From Blautia sp. (GTDB lineage: Bacteria; Bacillota; Clostridia; Lachnospirales; Lachnospiraceae): a DNA stretch of 46,019 nucleotides. Below, one piece after another: positions 7,568-16,292 of the stretch. Positions within the stretch are counted from its first letter, which is position 1. Each line of letters opens with the position of its first letter. The notes beneath the pieces are model-generated. The model did not search any database. It was not told the DNA's origin and saw only the letters and a list, made by a program, of their open reading frames with translations. Location: positions 1 to 46,019 of the forward strand of contig JALERH010000122.1 of the NCBI GenBank assembly GCA_022764275.1, in the 5' to 3' direction. Position numbers and translations under genes: made by a program.

Positions 7568-8118
7568 GAGTCATAGCAGGAAAAGCAAGACGTTTAAATT
7601 TGAAAACCGTCCCGGGACTGGATACACGTCCGACGACGGACAGGATTAAAGAAACTCTGTTTAACATTCTGCAGCCGGAATTACCGGACTGCCGTTTTCT
7701 TGATTTATTCAGCGGAAGCGGCGCTATCGGCATCGAAGCTCTGAGCCGTGGCGCGGCGAGTGCTGTATTCGTGGAAAAAAATCCCAAAGCCTGTGCCTGT
7801 ATCAGAGAAAATCTTTCATTTACAAAACTTGCAGATGGTGGTAAACTGCTAAACATGGACGTACTGCAGGCCCTTCGTTCTCTGGAAGGGAAGGGAGTTT
7901 TTGACTGTATTTTCATGGATCCTCCATATCGGCAGGAGCTTGAAAAACAGGTATTGGAGTATCTTGCTGAAAGCACCATCCTTGATGAAAATACACTGAT
8001 TGTTGTAGAAGCAGATTTATATACCAGTTTTGATTACGTGGAAAGCATCGGTTACCGGCAGCTTCGTTCCAAAGAATACAAAACGAATAAGCATGTATTT
8101 TTATGCAGGAGAAAGTGA
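7564..8118 (+). CDS. rsmD: 16S rRNA (guanine966-N2)-methyltransferase
   Basis: A 184-residue SAM-dependent methyltransferase that modifies G966 of 16S rRNA during 30S assembly. MRVIAGKARRLNLKTVPG, the TRPTTDRIKETLFNIL helix, the SAM loop DLFSGSGAIGIEA (about 46-58) and the catalytic DPPY (about 120-123) are all in order. Its start overlaps mgsA by four bases. coaD follows at nine bases, the usual Firmicutes order rsmD-coaD. Confidence 0.93.
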   Translation: MRVIAGKARRLNLKTVPGLDTRPTTDRIKETLFNILQPELPDCRFLDLFSGSGAIGIEALSRGAASAVFVEKNPKACACIRENLSFTKLADGGKLLNMDVLQALRSLEGKGVFDCIFMDPPYRQELEKQVLEYLAESTILDENTLIVVEADLYTSFDYVESIGYRQLRSKEYKTNKHVFLCRRK

Positions 8119-8127
8119 GAGAAGCAC

Positions 8128-8616
8128 ATGGTAATAGCTGTCTATCCGGGAAGCTTTGACCCGGCCACCTATGGTCACCTGGATGTTATCCAGCGTGCAA
8201 GCGTGTCTTTCGATAAGGTTATCGTCGGAGTTTTGCATAATTCTTCAAAAAGTCCGTTGTTTTCTGTGGAAGAACGTGTTAATATACTAGAAAAGGCTAC
8301 CCGGCATATCCCAAATGTCGAGATTAAATCCTTTGAAGGGCTTTCCGTTAATTTTGCCAGGTCAAACCACGCGCAGGTCATTATTCGAGGACTGCGTGCT
8401 GTAACGGATTTTGAATATGAGCTGCAGATGGCTCAGACGAACCGTGTTCTGGCGCCTGACGTTGATACCGTATTTCTTACCACCAGTCTGGAATACGCGT
8501 ATTTAAGTTCCACGATTATGAAGGAAGTGGCACACTTTGGAGGGGATTTGAGCAGGTTTGCCCCGCCTGAGATTACGCAGGCTGTACAAAGAAAATTGCA
8601 AGAAGCGCAGAAATAG
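8128..8616 (+). CDS. coaD: Phosphopantetheine adenylyltransferase
   Basis: A 162-residue enzyme that transfers AMP from ATP to 4'-phosphopantetheine, the fourth step of coenzyme A synthesis. It has the T/HxGH nucleotidyltransferase motif in [16 protein letters not shown] and the C-terminal SSTIMKEVA motif. The length matches the family (about 160). It lies between rsmD and a coiled-coil gene in the same transcript. Confidence 0.95.
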   Translation: MVIAVYPGSFDPATYGHLDVIQRASVSFDKVIVGVLHNSSKSPLFSVEERVNILEKATRHIPNVEIKSFEGLSVNFARSNHAQVIIRGLRAVTDFEYELQMAQTNRVLAPDVDTVFLTTSLEYAYLSSTIMKEVAHFGGDLSRFAPPEITQAVQRKLQEAQK

Positions 8617-8637
8617 AGAAAATAAGGAGAGTATACT

Positions 8638-9261
8638 ATGAGCAGCAGAATTGAACAGATTATCGAAGAAATCGAAGAGTACGTAGACAGCTGTAAATAT
8701 CAGCCGCTTTCTACGACGAAAATCGTGGTAAATAAAGAGGAGATTGAAGAACTTTTACGTGAGCTCCGTCTGAAGACTCCGGATGAGATCAAACGTTATC
8801 AGAAGATCATCAGCAATAAGGATGCCATCCTGGAGGATGCACAGGCGAAGGCTGACAGCCTCATTGCAGATGCACAGGCAAAGGCTCAGGAGCTGGTAAC
8901 ACAGCATGAGATCATGCAGAAAGCATATGCTCAGGCAAATGAGACGATTAACGCAGCAAACCGTCAGGCTCAGGAAATCCTGGATTCCGCTACGCAGGAC
9001 GCAAACAGCATCCGTTTAAGCGCGATCACCTATACTGATGATATGATGGCAAACATTGGTTCCGTCCTGAATCAGACACTTGAGGATGCCGGCGGAAAGT
9101 ACAGAGGCTTTATCGAAGCTCTGCAGAGCTGTCTGGATGTTGTAAACCACAACCGCCAGGAGCTTGCTCCTCAGACCGCACAGGCTGCAGCGATTTCCAA
9201 TTCCTACCAGACCCCGTCTGATGAGGACGATGTTCTGTCTGATGAATTAGAGGATAAATAA
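8638..9261 (+). CDS. Coiled-coil protein, ATPase-stalk/DivIVA-like, function unknown
   Basis: A 207-residue cytoplasmic protein dominated by a long Ala/Gln/Glu-rich coiled coil (about residues 50-150) with repeated EDAQAKADSLIADAQAKAQ-type heptads. An acidic tail (PSDEDDVLSDELEDK) follows. The N-terminal segment EEIEEYVDSCKYQPLS, followed by a strand (KIVVNKEEIEELL), resembles proteins often annotated as ATPase or DivIVA-like in Lachnospiraceae, where the gene commonly follows coaD. I see no nucleotide-binding motif, so the ATPase label is not supported. Its 3' end overlaps the convergent ylbJ gene by 15 bases. Confidence 0.6.
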   Translation: MSSRIEQIIEEIEEYVDSCKYQPLSTTKIVVNKEEIEELLRELRLKTPDEIKRYQKIISNKDAILEDAQAKADSLIADAQAKAQELVTQHEIMQKAYAQANETINAANRQAQEILDSATQDANSIRLSAITYTDDMMANIGSVLNQTLEDAGGKYRGFIEALQSCLDVVNHNRQELAPQTAQAAAISNSYQTPSDEDDVLSDELEDK

Positions 9262-10215
9262 TAAAATAACAATTGCCGTAATCGCGGCATTCAGACATTT
9301 GGCAGAAGCGTAAGGGTGCATGGATAAGTTTCCATCCAGTACGCTTTTTGTCTGTGCCATAATACAAAGTCCGCCAAAAGCAGTCATTGTTATAGAACAC
9401 AGAAACCGCATACCGAAAGAAATGTCGGATGTGGCCAGCCCATGGAGGCCTGTGGTGATTTCCAGTATTCCAAGTGTCAGACATCTTCCGGTCTCAGAAA
9501 AACACCAGAAATGGCTGACACAGGCAGACAGAATGGAAAACAGCAGGATATATCCACCCAGTCTGGCAATGGTTTCAAACCCGTTCATGATTGAGACATC
9601 TATGAGGGCTCCTGCAGAGCTGGAATGGGGTGTCTCTTTTTTTGAAGAAGAATTATTGACTAATCGCTCCGGCGGCAGGATGGTATGGTTGTGATAAACC
9701 ACAAAACGGAAAAACAGCATACAAAGCACATCTGCAAGAACCAGGATAAAAAGGATCCGGCTTACACGTACCTTGTCTTTCAGGCAGACATGAGCCAGGT
9801 AGGTGGTAAGAAAGGCAGGGCTTGGGTTGTTGCAGAAGGTGAGAAGATATTCCCCTTCCCGTCTGCTGATTTTTCCATAGCGATATAAATCCGCTGCAAG
9901 CTTGGCTCCCATGGGATAGCCGCAGAGAAGCCCCAGCAGGAACACATAAGCACCTGCCGGCGACAGTCCCAGTGTGAGTTTTAAAAAAGGTGCAAACGGT
10001 TTCAAAATTTTTTCGATTCCGTTTGTATGTACCAGAAATCCGGTTAAAATAAGAAAAGGAAGCAGAGTCGGAATCAGGGTATTCAGCCAAAGATTCAGTC
10101 CGTCCCTGGAAGCTGCAAGCGCTTCCTTTGGATATTGCAGCAGAAAACAAAGGAGCAGAAAGACTCCCGCAGAGAGCAGTGCTTTCTTAATAATATACAG
10201 GAAAGATTGCTTCAT
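9247..10215 (-). CDS. ylbJ: YlbJ-like sporulation integral membrane protein
   Basis: A 322-residue membrane protein with about eight hydrophobic segments and the nucleoside-recognition (Gate) domain character of YlbJ: TLIPTLLPFLILTGF, LLCGYPMGAKLAADLY and LTFCNNPSPAF. In Bacillus, ylbJ is a sigma-E-controlled gene needed for normal spore formation, and it neighbours rsmD (ylbH) and coaD (ylbI). The same neighbourhood here supports the name. The minus strand carries CATATACT at 10247-10240, close to a sigma-E -10. The gene ends inside the tail of the coiled-coil gene. Confidence 0.85.
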   Translation of the reverse strand: MKQSFLYIIKKALLSAGVFLLLCFLLQYPKEALAASRDGLNLWLNTLIPTLLPFLILTGFLVHTNGIEKILKPFAPFLKLTLGLSPAGAYVFLLGLLCGYPMGAKLAADLYRYGKISRREGEYLLTFCNNPSPAFLTTYLAHVCLKDKVRVSRILFILVLADVLCMLFFRFVVYHNHTILPPERLVNNSSSKKETPHSSSAGALIDVSIMNGFETIARLGGYILLFSILSACVSHFWCFSETGRCLTLGILEITTGLHGLATSDISFGMRFLCSITMTAFGGLCIMAQTKSVLDGNLSMHPYASAKCLNAAITAIVILLFIL

Positions 10216-10295
10216 GATTAACCATATCTTTTTTTCTAAAGTATATGGTCTTTTTCACAATAAATGAACAGATAATTCATAGGAGGTATATGGAT

Positions 10296-11747
10296 ATGGC
10301 AGTATTGGAAAATTGCGAGCCGAAAAGAGTTTTTCATTATTTTGAGGAGATTTGCGGAATTCCTCACGGGTCCGGAAATACAAAACAGATCAGTGACTAC
10401 CTGGTATCTTTTGCAAAGGAGCATAATCTGGAATCTGTACAGGACGAGATGAATAATGTGGTGATCTATAAACCGGCCACAGAAGGGTATGAAGCGTCTC
10501 CAACCGTAATTCTGCAGGGACATATGGATATGGTATGCGAAAAACGTCCGGATGTGGAGCACGATTTTACAAAGGATGGCCTGAAGCTTTCTGCAGAAGA
10601 TGGATATGTTTCTGCAAACGGCACTACCTTAGGAGGAGATGATGGAATTGCAGTTGCCTATATGCTTGCACTTCTGGAAAGTACGGATATTCCTCATCCG
10701 GCATTGGAAGCTGTGTTCACTGTGGATGAGGAAATTGGGCTTCTGGGCGCCGAAGGCCTTGACTGCAGTGTCTTAAAAGGCAGGAGAATGATCAATCTGG
10801 ATTCTGAAGCAGAGGGAAGCCTTTGGGTAAGCTGTGCCGGCGGTCTGGCTGCCAATACCCATATCCCGGTCCGCAGAGTGGAAGCAGAGGGAATGATACT
10901 TCAGATTAAAATCTGTGGTCTTATGGGAGGACATTCCGGTGCAGAAATCGATAAAAATCGTGCCAATGCCAACATATTAATGGGAAGATTCTTATATGGC
11001 ATGAAAAAACTTTATGATTTTGAACTGATCCATCTGGCAGGCGGCACAAAAGACAATGCGATCACCCGGGAGTGTACGGCACAGATATTGGTTGACGGTG
11101 AAAACATATCTGATATTCTGGAATATGCGCTGGATACACAGAAAAAGCTTCGTGAGGAATACGCTGGCACAGATGAGGGAATCACCATCCAGGTGGAAAA
11201 TCAGGGGACAGGAAAGGAAATGGTACTTCATCCAAGCAGCAGAGAGCGGGTTCTTTTCTTCCTGGTGAACACACCATGGGGGATTGCGAAGATGAGCGGA
11301 ACCATTCCTGGACTTGTGGAAACGTCTTCCAATCTTGGAATCACCGAATTAAAAGAGGATGAATTCCTGGCAGTGAACAGCATCCGAAGCTCTGTGGGAG
11401 CTGCGAGAGATGCGCTTTCTGACAGAGTGGAATATCTGACGGAATTTCTGGGTGGTGAATATGTCGTAGAAGGAGCTTATCCGGCGTGGGAATATAGAAA
11501 AGATTCTCCTCTTCGTGACCGTATGGTAGATATCTATGAAAAAATGTACGGTAAAAAACCGGAGGTAGTAGCAATCCATGCCGGTCTGGAGTGTGGACTT
11601 TTCTATGAAAAAATGGATGGTCTGGACTGCGTTTCTCTGGGGCCGGATATGAAGGACATTCACACCTCTGGAGAGCTTCTCAGTATCGCTTCTACAGAAC
11701 GTGTATGGAACTACCTCCTGGAAGTTCTGAAAAATCTGAAAGACTGA
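10296..11747 (+). CDS. pepD: Aminoacyl-histidine dipeptidase (M20 family)
   Basis: A 483-residue dizinc peptidase of the PepD (carnosinase-like) branch of M20, cutting Xaa-His and other dipeptides in the cytoplasm. Metal-site motifs are in order: GHMDMVCE, TTLGGDDGIAVAY, DEEIGLLGAEGL, NLDSEAEG and IHAGLECGLF. ATG 10296 is chosen because AGGAGG (10281-10286) lies nine bases upstream. ATG 10290 would leave only three. The gene stands alone and ends at a strong terminator (11752-11774). Confidence 0.92.
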   Translation: MAVLENCEPKRVFHYFEEICGIPHGSGNTKQISDYLVSFAKEHNLESVQDEMNNVVIYKPATEGYEASPTVILQGHMDMVCEKRPDVEHDFTKDGLKLSAEDGYVSANGTTLGGDDGIAVAYMLALLESTDIPHPALEAVFTVDEEIGLLGAEGLDCSVLKGRRMINLDSEAEGSLWVSCAGGLAANTHIPVRRVEAEGMILQIKICGLMGGHSGAEIDKNRANANILMGRFLYGMKKLYDFELIHLAGGTKDNAITRECTAQILVDGENISDILEYALDTQKKLREEYAGTDEGITIQVENQGTGKEMVLHPSSRERVLFFLVNTPWGIAKMSGTIPGLVETSSNLGITELKEDEFLAVNSIRSSVGAARDALSDRVEYLTEFLGGEYVVEGAYPAWEYRKDSPLRDRMVDIYEKMYGKKPEVVAIHAGLECGLFYEKMDGLDCVSLGPDMKDIHTSGELLSIASTERVWNYLLEVLKNLKD

Positions 11748-11751
11748 CAAG

Positions 11752-11774
11752 AAGGCTGCTTCGGCAGCCTCTTT
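11752..11774 (+). terminator. Rho-independent terminator after pepD
   Basis: AGGCTGC (11752-11758), the stable UUCG tetraloop and GCAGCCT (11763-11769), then CTTTG. It starts a few bases after the pepD stop. Confidence 0.8.
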
Positions 11775-11870
11775 GTATGCCAGGCTTTTTGTTCTGACAT
11801 ATGTTTTTTGAAAAACGCGTTCTGAATACGTCAACGGCTTCATATACTGTATAGGTACGGGAGGTGGGGA

Positions 11871-12683
11871 ATGAAGGCTTACGCAAGAAAGCGTCTTATT
11901 CTTTTTTTGTTTCTTCTGCTTTTCTGTGTATCTTTACAGGCACTGATTGAGGAGAGAAGCAGGGTTTCCGTTTTAAAAGAAGATACCTGCTGCCAGGATG
12001 ACTTTCGCGCTCAGCATCTTACTCCCAAACTATATGAAGAGCTTGAGAGCAGGGCTGAAAATGGCGAAAGCTTTGCAGATCTGCTTACAGTAACCATGCT
12101 TTGCAGCGATTTTTTTCCGGATAAAATTTTCGCGGACAGGGAAGCTTTTCTGAAATATAAGCCAAAAGAGTATTCCTTTTTAAAGAAATGCTATGAAGCT
12201 GTCTGGGCAGATTTATCCTGCTTTCCCATACCCAGCCGGGATATTTCCTACGAAAATACCTTCGGGGAACCCAGAACTTTTGCCGGAGAGAGACTCCATG
12301 AGGGAACGGACTTATTTGGAAAAGAAACAGCCTCCGGATATTATCCCATTCTTTCCATGACAGACGGTTACATAGAAAAAATCGGCTGGCTGCCTCTCGG
12401 GGGCTATCGAGTGGGAATCCGTGCACCATCCGGAGGCTATTTTTATTATGCCCATCTCTCGGAATATGAAAAAGATTTTCATATAGGAGAGGAAATTTCT
12501 GCCGGAGACATTCTGGGGTATATGGGAAATACCGGATATGGAGCGGAAGGAACTGAAGGGCAGTTTCCGGTTCATCTTCATCTTGGCATCTATATCCGCA
12601 CCCCGCAGGAAGAGGAACTGAGCGTAAATCCTTACTGGGTTCTGCGTACTATGGAGAAAAAAATAAGAAAGTATACATATTAA
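11871..12683 (+). CDS. Exported M23-family metallopeptidase (cell-wall lytic/LytM-like)
   Basis: A 270-residue protein with an N-terminal membrane anchor or signal (RLILFLFLLLFCVSLQ, residues 9-24). A non-catalytic region of about 100 residues follows, then a C-terminal LytM/M23 domain. The zinc-binding pattern is present as RLHEGTDLFG (H-x3-D) and the later HLHLGIY, with an intermediate YYAHLSEY. Such enzymes cut peptidoglycan cross-bridges. All expected ligands are there, so activity is plausible. GGGAGGTGGGG precedes the ATG. CATATACT at 11841-11848 resembles a sigma-E -10 element, hinting at expression during sporulation. That control is a weak inference. Confidence 0.82.
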   Translation: MKAYARKRLILFLFLLLFCVSLQALIEERSRVSVLKEDTCCQDDFRAQHLTPKLYEELESRAENGESFADLLTVTMLCSDFFPDKIFADREAFLKYKPKEYSFLKKCYEAVWADLSCFPIPSRDISYENTFGEPRTFAGERLHEGTDLFGKETASGYYPILSMTDGYIEKIGWLPLGGYRVGIRAPSGGYFYYAHLSEYEKDFHIGEEISAGDILGYMGNTGYGAEGTEGQFPVHLHLGIYIRTPQEEELSVNPYWVLRTMEKKIRKYTY

Positions 12684-12707
12684 CGAGAAATTTTTTGAAA
12701 TCTATGC

Positions 12708-12713
12708 TATAAT
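12708..12713 (+). promoter_or_regulatory. -10 element upstream of relQ
   Basis: TATAAT, 123 bases before the relQ start codon. At 17-base spacing the -35 would be GAGAAA, a poor match, so this promoter may depend on an activator or on the T-rich upstream stretch. Confidence 0.5.
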
Positions 12714-12749
12714 GTTAAGAATGTATGAATTGAGGGAGCACCAAAGAGA

Positions 12750-12767
12750 GAACATGCATGCATGTTC
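12750..12767. repeat. Perfect 18-bp palindrome in the relQ leader
   Basis: GAACATGCATGCATGTTC is its own reverse complement. It lies about 36 bases downstream of the -10 in the untranslated leader of the alarmone synthetase gene. It could be an operator or an RNA hairpin. It is not a LexA box, since GAAC and GTTC are separated by ten bases rather than four. Confidence 0.6.
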
Positions 12768-12835
12768 ACAGACAGTATCTGTATATTTACAGAGCAAAGA
12801 CCAATAATATCCATGTTTTATAAGGAGCGAGCAGT

Positions 12836-13651
12836 ATGGAAATACAGTTATGGAGAAGCATCTTATGCCCCTACGAGCTGGCTGTTAAGGAACTGACAGT
12901 CAAATTTGAACACATTATCAAGGAACATAGAGAAAATGATTTATACTCTCCCATCGAGCAGGTAAGCGGCCGTGTGAAAAGTGTATCCAGTATTCTGGAA
13001 AAAATGCAGCGCAAACATATTCCAATGGAGCGGATGGAAGAAGAAATAGAGGATATCGCCGGAATCCGTATCATATGTCAGTTTGAGGAAGACATTGACA
13101 CGGTTGCATCCATTATTCAGAACCGGTCGGATATGACCATTAAAAGTGAGAAAAATTATCTGAAACACATTAAGCAGAGTGGTTACCGCAGTTATCACCT
13201 GATCATCTATTATACCGTAGATACTTTGAACGGGCCGAAAAAGCTGCAGGCAGAAATTCAGATCCGTACTATGGCAATGAATTTCTGGGCAACCATCGAG
13301 CATTCTCTGCAGTATAAATATAAAGGAGATATGCCACCTCATGTGGCAGAGCGTCTGAGCAACGCTGCAGATGCCATTATTTCCCTGGATCATGAGATGT
13401 CTTCCGTGAGAAACGAAATTATGGATGCACAGAATTCTTCTCTGATGCAGTCCAATCTTGTAAAAGATATTTTGAATAATATTGAAAATCTCTACCGCGT
13501 TTCCAATGAGCGGGAGGTTGTGAAAATACAGGCGGAATTTTTGCGTGTATTCCGTGCAAAGGATCTGCAGCAGCTGGAACGTTTCCACAGGCAGCTTGAT
13601 ATCATTGCAGAGGGTTATCGGGCTCAGGCAGTGTATCACAATCTGAAATAA
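12836..13651 (+). CDS. relQ: Small alarmone synthetase, GTP pyrophosphokinase (RelQ-type)
   Basis: A 271-residue single-domain (p)ppGpp synthetase. Synthetase motifs are in order: PIEQVSGRVKSVSSILEKM, EDIAGIRIIC (the catalytic region), SGYRSYHLIIYY (the GTP-binding tyrosine region) and AEIQIRTMAMNFWATIEH. It lacks the HD hydrolase and TGS domains of long RelA/Spo, so it is a stand-alone SAS. The C-terminal helix resembles the RelQ tetramerisation tail. AAGGAGCG precedes the ATG. The 150-base leader holds a -10 element and an 18-bp palindrome. The length is slightly above the Bacillus YjbM norm (about 210), due to a longer tail. Confidence 0.9.
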   Translation: MEIQLWRSILCPYELAVKELTVKFEHIIKEHRENDLYSPIEQVSGRVKSVSSILEKMQRKHIPMERMEEEIEDIAGIRIICQFEEDIDTVASIIQNRSDMTIKSEKNYLKHIKQSGYRSYHLIIYYTVDTLNGPKKLQAEIQIRTMAMNFWATIEHSLQYKYKGDMPPHVAERLSNAADAIISLDHEMSSVRNEIMDAQNSSLMQSNLVKDILNNIENLYRVSNEREVVKIQAEFLRVFRAKDLQQLERFHRQLDIIAEGYRAQAVYHNLK

Positions 13652-13697
13652 AACACGAAGAGAGAATCAAAAACCTTATGATAGAAAGAGGTAATAC

Positions 13698-14360
13698 ATG
13701 CTTAAGGACAAAGAAGCAGTGATTTTTGACCTGGATGGAACCTTGGCGGATTCCATGTGGGTATGGTCACAGATTGATATCGATTTTCTGGGACGTTTTC
13801 AACTGGAGGTTCCGAAAGACCTTCAGTACGATCTGGAGGGAATGAGCTTTACGGAGACAGCAGAGTATTTTAAAAAGCGTTTTTCCCTTCCCGTTTCTGT
13901 GGACGAGATCAAGCAGATCTGGCAGGAAATGGCCATGGATGCGTACAGTCACGATGTTTTGCTGAAACCCGGAGCCAGGGAATTTGTCCTGTTTCTGAAG
14001 GAACAAAATATCCGCATGGCTGTGGCGTCCAGCAATACTTATGAGCTGATCGATGCCGTCCTTCGAAATCATGGTATCCGTGAGTGCTTTGACAGGATCA
14101 TTACTTCCTGTCAGGTGAAAAAGGGGAAGCCTGCACCGGATGTCTATCTGGAGGCGGCGAGAAGCCTTAACGTCCCGCCTTCACGCTGCCTTGTGTTCGA
14201 GGATATCATTCCCGGTATCCAGGCGGGAAAAAATGCAGGGATGACGGTCTGTGCAGTGGAGGACGAGTACAGTCGTCCGCATAATAAAGAGAAAAAGGAA
14301 TGTGCCGACTATTTTATCACTTCGTATCAGCAGGTGATGGACGGCACCTATGAGGAATAA
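13698..14360 (+). CDS. HAD-family phosphatase (beta-phosphoglucomutase/phosphoglycolate-like)
   Basis: A 220-residue HAD subfamily IA hydrolase. Motif I is VIFDLDGTLADSM with both aspartates, motif II is the serine of AVASSNTYE, motif III is KKGKPAPDVYLEAA and motif IV is VFEDIIPGIQAG. The helical cap lies between residues 15 and 85. The substrate cannot be read from sequence; relatives act on phosphosugars or phosphoglycolate. It is four bases upstream of the YgiQ gene and starts a compact six-gene run to recU. Confidence 0.85.
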   Translation: MLKDKEAVIFDLDGTLADSMWVWSQIDIDFLGRFQLEVPKDLQYDLEGMSFTETAEYFKKRFSLPVSVDEIKQIWQEMAMDAYSHDVLLKPGAREFVLFLKEQNIRMAVASSNTYELIDAVLRNHGIRECFDRIITSCQVKKGKPAPDVYLEAARSLNVPPSRCLVFEDIIPGIQAGKNAGMTVCAVEDEYSRPHNKEKKECADYFITSYQQVMDGTYEE

Positions 14361-14363
14361 CAG

Positions 14364-16292
14364 ATGCAGGATTTTTTACCGGTAACAATGGAAGAGATGC
14401 GGGAGAGAGGATGGGAGCAGGTGGACTTTGTCTATGTGACCGGGGATGCCTATGTGGACCATTCTTCTTTTGGTGCCGCCATTATCGGAAGACTTCTGGA
14501 AAGCCGGGGGTACCGTGTGGGAATGATTCCACAGCCGGACTGGAGATGTCGTGAAAGTGTGTGTGTATTTGGAGAACCGCGTCTTGGCTTTCTGGTGACG
14601 GCAGGCAATATGGATTCCATGGTGAATCACTACACGGTTTCCAAAAAACACCGGCAGAAGGATTCCTATTCTCCAGGTGGTGAAATGGGCCTTCGTCCTG
14701 ACCGTGCGGTCGTGGTGTACAGCAATCTCATCCGCCAGACCTATAAAAAGACACCTATTATTCTGGGGGGAATTGAGGCGAGCCTTCGAAGGCTTGCCCA
14801 CTATGATTACTGGGACAACCGGGTAAAGCACAGCGTGCTTCTGGATTCCGGCGCGGATCTCATTTCCTATGGAATGGGAGAGCATTCCATACTGGAGATT
14901 GCCGAAGCTCTGGATAACGGAATTCCCGTAAGCGAGATTACCTATGTGGCCGGTACGGTCTATAAAAGCAAAGATTTATCCAGAACCTATGAACCCATCG
15001 TTCTTCCTTCTTTTGAAGAGACAGAGTCAGATAAAGAGACTTATGCGAAAAGCTTTGGCATCCAGTACCGAAACACAGACCCTTTTACTGCGAAAACTCT
15101 TGCAGAGTCCTACGGGACAAAGGGATATGTGATACAGAATCCTCCGGCTATGCCGCTTTCCCAGGAGGAGATGGACGATATTTATAATCTGCCATATACG
15201 GGCCGGTATCACCCCATGTATGAAAAGGCAGGCGGAATCCCGGCACTGGAAGAGGTGAAATTCAGCCTCACCAGCAACCGCGGCTGCTTTGGCGGCTGCA
15301 GCTTTTGTGCCCTGACCTTTCACCAGGGTCGGATTCTTCAGACCAGAAGCCACGATTCTATCGTGGCGGAGGCCGAAAGGATGACCCATGATCCGGATTT
15401 TAAGGGATATATCCACGATGTGGGAGGTCCTACTGCAGATTTCAGACGGCCATCCTGCGACAAACAGCTTACAAAAGGTGTCTGCCAGAACCGTCAGTGC
15501 CTGTTTCCCACACCGTGTAAAAACCTGGCGGCAGATCACAGGGATTATGTCAGCCTTCTTCGAAAGCTTCGCAGCATTCCGAAAGTCAAAAAGGTCTTTA
15601 TCCGTTCCGGTGTCCGTTTTGACTATGTGCTGGCTGACCCGGATAAAACGTTTCTGCATGAGCTGGTAAAGTATCATGTCAGCGGACAGCTCCGCGTGGC
15701 TCCCGAACACGTATCCGATGCGGTGCTGAAATATATGGGAAAGCCGCCTCACGCGGTTTATGAACAATTTCTGAAGGAATTTGACAGGGCAAATCAAAAA
15801 ACAGGAATGCAGCAATACGCGATTCCGTATTTCATGTCCTCCCATCCGGGATGTACCATGAAGGAAGCGGTAAAGCTTGCGGAATATGTACGGGACCTGG
15901 GCTTTACGCCGGAACAGGTGCAGGATTTTTATCCAACACCGTCCACCCTTTCCACCTGTATGTATTATACCGGGATTCATCCTCTGACAGGAGAAAAGGT
16001 GTATGTCCCGAAAAATCCCCATGAAAAGGCGATTCAGAGAGCTCTGATGCAGTATAAAAATCCGGCAAACCGGGAACTGGTGCTGGAGGGCTTAAAGCTT
16101 GCCGGGCGGATGGATCTGGTGGGATACGGAGAGAAATGCCTGTTGCGTCCCGAACGGAAAAAGAAGGAGGCCGGAAGTGCCCCCGAAAAACCGGCAAAAA
16201 AGAAAACCATACGAAATATACACACTCAAAAGAAGAAAAAACAGGAGCGTTTTCATGAGCAAAACCCAAAAGAAAAAAGGCAGAAAAAATAA
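14364..16292 (+). CDS. YgiQ-family radical SAM protein (UPF0313)
   Basis: A 642-residue member of the YgiQ family. It has an N-terminal vitamin-B12-like fold region without an obvious cofactor motif. The radical SAM core follows with CFGGCSFC (about residues 308-315), the cysteine cluster that holds the 4Fe-4S centre. Later family signatures include SGVRFDYVL and VAPEHVSDAVLKYMGK. The reaction is not known. The C-terminus is a lysine-rich tail (about residues 590-642), and its last 38 bases overlap the next gene. Confidence 0.88.
   Translation: MQDFLPVTMEEMRERGWEQVDFVYVTGDAYVDHSSFGAAIIGRLLESRGYRVGMIPQPDWRCRESVCVFGEPRLGFLVTAGNMDSMVNHYTVSKKHRQKDSYSPGGEMGLRPDRAVVVYSNLIRQTYKKTPIILGGIEASLRRLAHYDYWDNRVKHSVLLDSGADLISYGMGEHSILEIAEALDNGIPVSEITYVAGTVYKSKDLSRTYEPIVLPSFEETESDKETYAKSFGIQYRNTDPFTAKTLAESYGTKGYVIQNPPAMPLSQEEMDDIYNLPYTGRYHPMYEKAGGIPALEEVKFSLTSNRGCFGGCSFCALTFHQGRILQTRSHDSIVAEAERMTHDPDFKGYIHDVGGPTADFRRPSCDKQLTKGVCQNRQCLFPTPCKNLAADHRDYVSLLRKLRSIPKVKKVFIRSGVRFDYVLADPDKTFLHELVKYHVSGQLRVAPEHVSDAVLKYMGKPPHAVYEQFLKEFDRANQKTGMQQYAIPYFMSSHPGCTMKEAVKLAEYVRDLGFTPEQVQDFYPTPSTLSTCMYYTGIHPLTGEKVYVPKNPHEKAIQRALMQYKNPANRELVLEGLKLAGRMDLVGYGEKCLLRPERKKKEAGSAPEKPAKKKTIRNIHTQKKKKQERFHEQNPKEKRQKK

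Noticed and set aside
8638-9261. F-type ATPase subunit B
   Set aside because: Similarity is only coiled-coil composition; there is no membrane segment and no other ATP synthase gene nearby.
12750-12767. Palindrome as a LexA box
   Set aside because: It starts with GAAC and ends with GTTC, but the halves are ten bases apart; the Gram-positive SOS box needs four.
15027-16022. 331-residue minus-strand ORF
   Set aside because: Antisense shadow of the YgiQ radical SAM gene.
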